Shown one piece after another: positions 7,006-10,519 of a stretch of DNA of 10,519 bases. The notes under the pieces were generated by a model, which was not told the origin of the DNA, did not search any database, and saw only the letters and a program-made list of their open reading frames with translations. The translations under genes were made by a program, and so were the position numbers. Each line of letters opens with the position of its first letter. The stretch's first letter is position 1. This stretch comes from an uncultured Anaerosporobacter sp. (GTDB lineage: Bacteria > Bacillota > Clostridia > Lachnospirales > Lachnospiraceae), in the NCBI GenBank assembly GCA_945787925.1, contig CALZJY010000039.1, positions 1-10,519 on the forward strand, given 5' to 3'.

Positions 7006-7073
7006 GTTGAAATAGAATTGGTGTGGTAATACTAGTAAAAGATAGATTAGATATATTGAATAGGATAATGGCT

Positions 7074-7108
7074 GCTAACGTGGAGTTAGCATGAAAAGGC
7101 ATGCTGAC
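7074..7108 (+). promoter_or_regulatory. Two mutually exclusive hairpins before the helicase start
   Basis: Hairpin A pairs GCTAAC (7074-7079) with GTTAGC (7085-7090). Hairpin B pairs GTTAGCATG (7085-7093) with CATGCTGAC (7100-7108), nine pairs including one G.U, around AAAAGG. The element GTTAGC is used by both, so they cannot form together. B ends ten bases before the ribosome binding site. This resembles a switch, but no ligand or protein is indicated. Confidence 0.5.
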
Positions 7109-7131
7109 GGAAGAGTAGAAAGGATAGTTAT

Positions 7132-8727
7132 ATGGAAACAGTGAAATTTGAAGAATTACAAATAGATGCGGCAATCTTACGTGCGATTGTAGATATGGGA
7201 TTTGAACAAGCAAGCCCAATCCAAGCAAAAGCAATCCCAGCAGTGTTAGGTGGAGGAGACATCATCGGCCAAGCACAAACAGGAACAGGAAAGACAGCAG
7301 CATTCGGTATTCCTTTATTACAAAAAATCAACCCAAAAAGCAAGCATTTACAAGCAATTGTATTATGTCCGACAAGAGAATTAGCAATTCAAGTATCTGA
7401 AGAACTCAGAAACTTATCCAAATATCTTCATGGTGTAAAAGTATTACCAGTGTACGGTGGACAAGATATTACAAAACAAATCAGATCCTTAAAAGCAGGA
7501 GCACAAGTAGTAGTTGGTACTCCAGGACGTGTAATGGATCATATGAGAAGAAAAACGGTTAAGTTTGATAACATTAACATGATCGTATTAGATGAAGCGG
7601 ATGAAATGCTTAACATGGGATTCCGTGATGATATCGAAACAATCCTTAGCGATATCCCAGAAGAAAGACAAACAATTCTTTTCTCTGCGACAATGCCAAA
7701 ACCGATTTTAGAAATCGCTTCTAAATTCCAAAAGGATACAGAAATCATCAAAGTAGTGAAAAAAGAACTTACAGTTCCAAAAATTGAACAATACTACTAT
7801 GAAGTTCGTCCAAGAAACAAAATGGAAGTATTATCTCGTTTATTAGACGTATATGCTCCAAAATTATCTGTAGTATTCTGTAATACAAAACGTCAAGTAG
7901 AAGAAACGGTAGAAGGATTAAAAGGAAGAGGTTACTTTGCAGAAGCACTTCATGGTGATATGAAACAGCTTCACAGAGACCGTGTTATGAATGGTTTCCG
8001 TAATGGTAAAGTAGAAATCCTTGTTGCAACAGATATCGCAGCCCGTGGTATCGACGTTGACGACGTAGAAGCAGTATTTAACTATGACGTTCCTCAAGAT
8101 GAAGAATTCTACGTACACCGTATCGGTAGAACGGGACGTGCTGGTAGAACAGGACGTGCATTTACGTTCATAGTAGGAAAAGAAATTTACAAATTAAAAG
8201 ACATCCAAAGATACTGCAAGACAAAAGTACTTGCGCAACCAATCCCATCTTTAAGCGATGTTACAGATGTAAAAGCGGAAAAGATCTTAGATCAAGTAAA
8301 TGAAATTATCGAAAACGTAGAATTAACTAAGATGATTGAAATCATCGAAAAGAAAGTAAATGAACAAGAATACACTACATTAGAACTTGCAGCTGCATTC
8401 TTAAAACTTAACATGGGCGATACAAACGAAGAAATCGTTGTGGAACCTCAAAGACAAAGAAATTACCGTGACAACAAGAACAACCGCGGCATGGTTCGTT
8501 TATTTATCAACATTGGTAAGAAACAAAACATCCGTCCTGGCGATATCTTAGGTGCAATCGCAGGTGAAACTGGTATGGCTGGTCGTTTAATCGGTACAAT
8601 CGATGTATATGACAAATATACTTTCGTTGAAGTTCCAAAAGAATATTCTGAAGATGTAATTAACGTTATGAAAGACGCTAAGATCAAAGGAAAAACAATC
8701 AACGTAGAAGTTGCAAATAAAAGATAG
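7132..8727 (+). CDS. deaD: DEAD-box RNA helicase with DbpA-type RNA-binding domain
   Basis: This 531-residue ATP-dependent RNA helicase likely acts in ribosome assembly or mRNA unwinding, especially in the cold. All core motifs are present: Q-motif region (F6 to Q31), motif I AQTGTGKT (48-55), Ia PTRELA (80-85), Ib TPGR (130-133), II DEAD (154-157), III SAT (185-187), IV VVFCNT (247-252), V ATDIAARGID (299-308) and VI HRIGRTGR (329-336). Motif VI is followed by a second GRTGRA. After a helical linker at about 375-450, residues 452-531 form a DbpA/YxiN-type RNA-binding domain, which in DbpA and YxiN recognises hairpin 92 of 23S rRNA. The length is closer to CsdA/YxiN relatives than to CshA, which lacks this domain. 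ATG7132 has AAAGGA seven bases upstream. The codon use looks strongly biased (many TTA, GAA, AAA and GTA codons), as in well-expressed genes. It is a single-gene unit under a long leader with an internal terminator. Confidence 0.93.
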   Translation: METVKFEELQIDAAILRAIVDMGFEQASPIQAKAIPAVLGGGDIIGQAQTGTGKTAAFGIPLLQKINPKSKHLQAIVLCPTRELAIQVSEELRNLSKYLHGVKVLPVYGGQDITKQIRSLKAGAQVVVGTPGRVMDHMRRKTVKFDNINMIVLDEADEMLNMGFRDDIETILSDIPEERQTILFSATMPKPILEIASKFQKDTEIIKVVKKELTVPKIEQYYYEVRPRNKMEVLSRLLDVYAPKLSVVFCNTKRQVEETVEGLKGRGYFAEALHGDMKQLHRDRVMNGFRNGKVEILVATDIAARGIDVDDVEAVFNYDVPQDEEFYVHRIGRTGRAGRTGRAFTFIVGKEIYKLKDIQRYCKTKVLAQPIPSLSDVTDVKAEKILDQVNEIIENVELTKMIEIIEKKVNEQEYTTLELAAAFLKLNMGDTNEEIVVEPQRQRNYRDNKNNRGMVRLFINIGKKQNIRPGDILGAIAGETGMAGRLIGTIDVYDKYTFVEVPKEYSEDVINVMKDAKIKGKTINVEVANKR

Positions 8728-8732
8728 ATGGT

Positions 8733-8761
8733 AAGGAGAGGGGAGTATTCCCTCTCCTTTT
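8733..8761 (+). terminator. Intrinsic terminator of the helicase gene
   Basis: AAGGAGAGGG (8733-8742) pairs with CCCTCTCCTT (8750-8759), and two further weak pairs may close the loop. A short T-run follows, broken by a C. It begins six bases after the helicase stop codon. Confidence 0.82.
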
Positions 8762-8773
8762 CATTTCTATTAG

Positions 8774-8802
8774 TTGCCATTCAATCTGAAGTATATTATA
8801 AT
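8774..8802 (+). promoter_or_regulatory. Sigma-A promoter of the ribbon-helix-helix gene
   Basis: TTGCCA (8774-8779) and an exact TATAAT (8797-8802) are separated by 17 bp. A second TATAAT occurs at 8808-8813 within the tandem repeat. Transcription would start near 8809, giving a leader of about 70 bases. Confidence 0.75.
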
Positions 8803-8815
8803 AGTATTATAATAC
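8794..8815. promoter_or_regulatory. Tandem palindromic operator candidate
   Basis: Two copies of an 11-mer lie head to tail: TATTATAATAG (8794-8804) and TATTATAATAC (8805-8815). Each contains the palindrome TATTATAATA, and the second sits in a perfect 12-bp palindrome GTATTATAATAC (8804-8815). The 11-bp repeat places both on about the same face of the helix. They cover the -10 and the predicted start site, where a repressor would block initiation. The RHH protein encoded directly downstream is the obvious candidate binder. Because the repeat contains TATAAT, a duplicated -10 is the simpler alternative. Confidence 0.5.
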
Positions 8816-8877
8816 CTAATACATATCTAGTTGTGCTATTAGAATACAAAGGAGAAAGTGTTAAAGAGAGGTTATAC

Positions 8878-9060
8878 ATGTCAAAACCATGCTTATATAA
8901 TGAAAAGAAGACAGAGCAAGTGCAAATTCGTATTACGCCAACAATGAAGGCCACATTACGTGAGATGGCAAGCAATCAAAATAGAACGATTTCTAATTTT
9001 ATAGATAATATCATTTTAGAGTATATTCAGCAAAAACAACAAAATGACAAGGAAGACTAA
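8878..9060 (+). CDS. Small ribbon-helix-helix (CopG/Arc-like) DNA-binding protein
   Basis: This 60-residue protein has the layout of an RHH repressor: a short beta strand VQIRI (15-19), helix 1 at about 21-33 (PTMKATLREMASN), a turn with NRTISNFI, and helix 2 at about 37-52. A charged tail follows. RHH proteins bind DNA as dimers through the strand. The frame stays open upstream to 8728, but that part overlaps the previous terminator and the promoter and has no protein-like character. ATG8878 with GAGAGG six bases upstream is therefore chosen. There is no toxin gene next to it: the gene is followed by a terminator and then perR. It looks like a stand-alone regulator rather than an antitoxin. 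Autoregulation through the tandem repeats in its promoter is inferred. Its targets are unknown. Confidence 0.75.
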   Translation: MSKPCLYNEKKTEQVQIRITPTMKATLREMASNQNRTISNFIDNIILEYIQQKQQNDKED

Positions 9061-9065
9061 GACAG

Positions 9066-9092
9066 AAGATGCTTTTTTTAAAGCATCTTTTT
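9066..9092 (+). terminator. Intrinsic terminator of the RHH gene
   Basis: AAGATGCTTT (9066-9075) and AAAGCATCTT (9080-9089) form a perfect 10-bp stem with a TTTT loop and a T-run to 9092. It starts five bases after the stop codon. Confidence 0.9.
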
Positions 9093-9131
9093 GCTTTGTG
9101 TAGGAAAACAAGGATTTCCTTAGACTTCAAA

Positions 9132-9161
9132 TTGACAAAAAGTATAAAGCGATGATAAAAT
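9132..9161 (+). promoter_or_regulatory. perR: Sigma-A promoter of perR
   Basis: An exact -35 TTGACA (9132-9137) is followed, after 18 bp, by TAAAAT (9156-9161). GATAAA at 9154-9159 with 16 bp spacing is an alternative -10. Transcription would start near 9168, inside the PerR box. Confidence 0.7.
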
Positions 9162-9175
9162 GATAATAATTACTG
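9161..9175. promoter_or_regulatory. perR: PerR box upstream of perR
   Basis: TGATAAT-A-ATTACTG fits the 7-1-7 architecture and the TAATNATTA core of the B. subtilis PerR box (TTATAATNATTATAA). Its right half ATTACTG and the following GATTT are identical to the site before the rubrerythrin gene. It overlaps the -10 and start site, so binding would repress. Autoregulation by PerR is inferred. Confidence 0.72.
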
Positions 9176-9193
9176 ATTTGAGGAGGTGTTTTG

Positions 9194-9595
9194 ATGGCTA
9201 CAGCAATAAAATATAGTAGACAAAGAGAATGCATTAAGGAGTACTTGATGCATACAGACACCCATCCGACTGCGGATATGGTTTATCACCATGTTCGTGA
9301 ACAATTCCCTAAGGTTAGCTTGGGGACAGTATATCGCAATCTGAGTTTATTAACAGAATTAGGGGAGATCATTAAGCTCGATTGTGGTGATGGATATGAT
9401 CATTTTGATGCAAATACAAAACAGCATTATCACGTAGTATGCACGGAATGTAGGGGAGTATTTGATTTGCACATGGAGCCAATTGATCATGTCAATGTAT
9501 TGGCTGGGGTAAATTTCAACGGAAAGATTGCAGGACATCATATTATGTTTTATGGTCTTTGCGAAGAATGTTTGAATAAACACAATCAGGAATAG
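9194..9595 (+). CDS. perR: Peroxide-responsive repressor PerR (Fur family)
   Basis: This 133-residue Fur-family repressor senses peroxide through metal-catalysed histidine oxidation. All key residues of B. subtilis PerR are present at a constant offset of 13. The regulatory metal ligands are H24 (H37), D72 (D85), H78 and H80 (H91, H93) and D91 (D104). The structural Cys4 zinc site is C83, C86, C123 and C126. An Asp at position 91, where Fur has Glu, favours PerR over Fur or Zur. The winged helix contains SLGTVYRNL at 42-50. ATG9194 is chosen over the adjacent TTG9191 because AGGAGG (9181-9186) lies seven bases before the ATG but only four before the TTG. A PerR box covers its own start of transcription, and a very similar box precedes the rubrerythrin gene downstream, its likely target. 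It has its own terminator, so the two genes are separate units. Confidence 0.92.
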   Translation: MATAIKYSRQRECIKEYLMHTDTHPTADMVYHHVREQFPKVSLGTVYRNLSLLTELGEIIKLDCGDGYDHFDANTKQHYHVVCTECRGVFDLHMEPIDHVNVLAGVNFNGKIAGHHIMFYGLCEECLNKHNQE

Positions 9596-9601
9596 TAATA
9601 C

Positions 9602-9641
9602 AAGGATACCCTTTTGAGAAATCAGGACATATCCTTTTTTT
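9602..9641 (+). terminator. Probable intrinsic terminator of perR
   Basis: AAGGATA (9602-9608) pairs with TATCCTT (9630-9636) and runs into seven T (9635-9641). The 21-base loop may be partly closed by CCT (9610-9612) and AGG (9624-9626). It is weaker than the other terminators here but well placed, six bases after the stop. Confidence 0.65.
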
Positions 9642-9683
9642 GTTGCATAGAAAAACTTTTTCAAAAAAAATTATAAATAACGG

Positions 9684-9712
9684 TTGACATTTAATCTTAA
9701 TCGATATATTAT
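9684..9712 (+). promoter_or_regulatory. Sigma-A promoter of the rubrerythrin gene
   Basis: An exact -35 TTGACA (9684-9689) and TATTAT (9707-9712) are spaced by 17 bp. TATATT at 9705-9710 is a poorer alternative. The -10 lies within a perfect 13-bp palindrome GATATATTATATC (9703-9715). Transcription would start near 9719, leaving an AT-rich leader of about 75 bases. Confidence 0.75.
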
Positions 9713-9720
9713 ATCAATAA

Positions 9721-9735
9721 CAGTAATGATTACTG
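9721..9735. promoter_or_regulatory. PerR box upstream of the rubrerythrin gene
   Basis: CAGTAAT-G-ATTACTG is a perfect 15-bp inverted repeat with the 7-1-7 layout and TAATNATTA core of PerR boxes. It lies just downstream of the predicted start site, where a bound repressor would block transcription. It shares the right half-site and the flanking GATTT with the box before perR. This fits clostridial PerR control of reverse rubrerythrin. Confidence 0.78.
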
Positions 9736-9794
9736 ATTTTGAACGAAACTTAAATAATAAATAATTAAAATAAATTAAAAGGGAGAATGATAGT

Positions 9795-10340
9795 ATGAAG
9801 AAATATGTTTGTACAGTATGTGGTTATGTACATGAAGGAGAATTTGCACCAGAAAAATGCCCAACTTGCGGTGTTGGTACTGACAAATTCGTACTTCAAG
9901 CTGGTGAAAGAACTTGGGCTTGCGAACACGTTGTAGGTGTTGCTCAAGGTGCTAGCGAAGACATCATGGAAGACTTAAGAGCAAACTTTATGGGAGAATG
10001 CCAAGAAGTTGGTATGTACCTTGCAATGGCAAGAGTTGCTCATAGAGAAGGTTACCCAGAAATCGGTTTATACTGGGAAAAAGCTGCTTACGAAGAAGCA
10101 GAACATGCAAGCAAATTTGCTGAATTATTAGGTGAAGTTGTAACTTCTTCTACAAAGAAAAACCTTGAAATGCGTGTAGAAGCTGAAAATGGCGCTACAG
10201 CTGGTAAATTCGACTTAGCTAGACGTGCAAAAGAAGCAAACTTAGATGCAATCCATGACACAGTTCATGAAATGGCAAAAGACGAAGCTAGACACGGTAG
10301 AGCATTCGAAGGATTATTAAACAGATATTTCGGTAAATAA
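9795..10340 (+). CDS. rbr: Reverse rubrerythrin (rubredoxin domain then diiron domain)
   Basis: This 181-residue cytoplasmic non-haem iron protein reduces hydrogen peroxide, and in clostridia also oxygen, using electrons from NAD(P)H via rubredoxin reductases. The rubredoxin domain is at the N-terminus, with CxxC pairs C6/C9 and C22/C25. The ferritin-like four-helix bundle follows at about 50-180. This order is the reverse of classical rubrerythrin and is known from the PerR-controlled revRbr of Clostridium acetobutylicum. Diiron ligand candidates are E68 and/or E71, the ExxH pair E101/H104, and the ExxH pair E164/H167. ATG9795 has AAAAGGGAG ending nine bases upstream. It has its own strong promoter with a perfect PerR box, sits right after perR, and ends in a strong terminator. 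The uniform codon choice suggests high expression. The function is inferred from family, and the domain order is seen directly. Confidence 0.94.
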   Translation: MKKYVCTVCGYVHEGEFAPEKCPTCGVGTDKFVLQAGERTWACEHVVGVAQGASEDIMEDLRANFMGECQEVGMYLAMARVAHREGYPEIGLYWEKAAYEEAEHASKFAELLGEVVTSSTKKNLEMRVEAENGATAGKFDLARRAKEANLDAIHDTVHEMAKDEARHGRAFEGLLNRYFGK

Positions 10341-10414
10341 TTACCACAACAAATACAATATAAAAACACTCCAAGCAAATTTTAAAAACCCTATAAATAA
10401 ACTATTCTCAACAA

Positions 10415-10447
10415 AAAAGCCAGACGCGAAAGCGTCTGGCTTTTCTT
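10415..10447. terminator. Strong terminator after rubrerythrin, probably bidirectional
   Basis: AAAAGCCAGACGC (10415-10427) and GCGTCTGGCTTTT (10432-10444) form a perfect 13-bp stem closed by a GAAA tetraloop, with more T after it. Six A at 10413-10418 give a T-run on the other strand too. It may therefore also serve a convergent gene beyond the window. It lies 74 bases after the rubrerythrin stop. The bases between are AT-rich and hold nothing I recognise. Confidence 0.9.
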
Positions 10448-10461
10448 TATGGGCTTTAGCC

Positions 10462-10511
10462 TGTTTCGCATGTCTCCGTTTCTCAACAGAGAAACGGAGA
10501 CATGCGAAACA
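10462..10511. repeat. Perfect 23-bp inverted repeat (long hairpin)
   Basis: The arms 10462-10484 and 10489-10511 are exact reverse complements, running from TGTTTCGCATG to CGTTTCTC and back, around the 4-base loop AACA. On the plus strand it is followed by A-rich sequence. On the minus strand it is followed by AGGCTAAAGCCC. Neither side has a T-run, so it is not an ordinary terminator. It is much more GC-rich than the surrounding intergenic DNA. It could be a dispersed palindromic repeat or part of a small mobile element cut by the window edge. No function is assigned. Confidence 0.85.
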
Positions 10512-10519
10512 AAAAACCA

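Larger units (their letters stand above)
6932..7131 (+). promoter_or_regulatory. Long structured 5' leader of the DEAD-box helicase gene
   Basis: The transcript from the 6896 promoter carries about 200 untranslated bases. It holds an AT-rich start, an intrinsic terminator at 6975-7005, a low-structure stretch, and two competing hairpins at 7074-7108 just before the ribosome binding site AAAGGA (7119-7124). I recognise no known riboswitch class and see no leader peptide with a good ribosome binding site. Long leaders are common on cold-shock mRNAs, including bacterial DEAD-box helicase genes, so control by temperature or by RNA folding is a reasonable inference. The stretch 6818-6895 before the promoter holds only the small palindrome at 6863-6873. 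Confidence 0.6.

Noticed and set aside
6992..7343. Minus-strand open frames over the helicase leader and start
   Set aside because: They are low-complexity hydrophobic translations, antisense to a structured leader and conserved motifs, with no promoter or ribosome binding site seen.
8858..8860. GTG start of a short leader peptide before the RHH gene
   Set aside because: AAAGGAG is only three bases away, the frame differs from the gene, and the product would be 29 codons of nondescript sequence.
8728..8877. N-terminal extension of the RHH protein (110-residue version starting at 8728)
   Set aside because: This part overlaps the helicase terminator, the promoter and the tandem operator. It has no ribosome binding site of its own, whereas ATG8878 does.
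9191..9193. TTG as start of perR
   Set aside because: It lies only four bases after AGGAGG. ATG9194, seven bases after it, is better placed.
8878..9595. RHH gene as antitoxin of a toxin-antitoxin pair
   Set aside because: A terminator follows it at once and the next gene is a clear PerR. No toxin-like frame lies on either side.
9359..9947. Minus-strand open frames opposite perR and the start of rubrerythrin
   Set aside because: These are shadow frames crossing a terminator and two promoters, with no supporting signals.

Overview
The window looks like ordinary chromosomal core sequence from a low-GC, anaerobic, probably motile Firmicute, most likely a clostridium of the Lachnospiraceae type. 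This is inferred from the AT-rich intergenic DNA, strong AGGAGG-type ribosome binding sites, consensus sigma-A promoters, a flagellar-operon (YvyF-type) protein, and a PerR regulator beside a reverse rubrerythrin. No mobile element, CRISPR array or obviously foreign gene is visible.

Layout: (1) 1-480 is the tail of an rRNA operon. It holds the 3' end of 23S rRNA, tRNA-Asn(GTT), tRNA-Glu(TTC), a consensus promoter, tRNA-Cys(GCA) and a terminator. No 5S gene follows the 23S here. (2) 480-1042 holds a small zinc-ribbon/HTH protein of the flagellar YvyF family behind a sigma-28-like promoter. It ends in a perfect bidirectional terminator shared with the convergent next gene. (3) 1038-3971, minus strand, encodes a membrane-anchored PAS-GGDEF-GAF-degenerate GGDEF-EAL protein for cyclic-di-GMP turnover. 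(4) 4183-6817 is clpB, a single-gene unit with its own promoter and terminator. (5) 6818-8761 is a DEAD-box RNA helicase with a DbpA-type RNA-binding tail. Its roughly 200-nt leader contains an intrinsic terminator and two mutually exclusive hairpins. (6) 8774-9092 is a solitary 60-residue ribbon-helix-helix protein whose promoter carries two tandem copies of a near-palindromic 11-mer. (7) 9132-9641 is perR and 9684-10447 is a reverse rubrerythrin gene, each behind a PerR-box-like operator. (8) The last 60 bases carry a perfect 23-bp hairpin that is not a terminator.

The genes fall into themes. The flagellar protein and the c-di-GMP protein suggest motility control. ClpB and the RNA helicase deal with protein and RNA folding stress. 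PerR and rubrerythrin form a peroxide/oxygen defence circuit with visible operators. Almost every gene is its own transcription unit with its own promoter and terminator. The most interesting signals are regulatory: the attenuator-like helicase leader, the tandem operator of the RHH gene, the two matching PerR boxes, the inverted repeat over the sigma-28-like promoter, and the long terminal hairpin. I found no clear sign of a wholly new multi-gene system.
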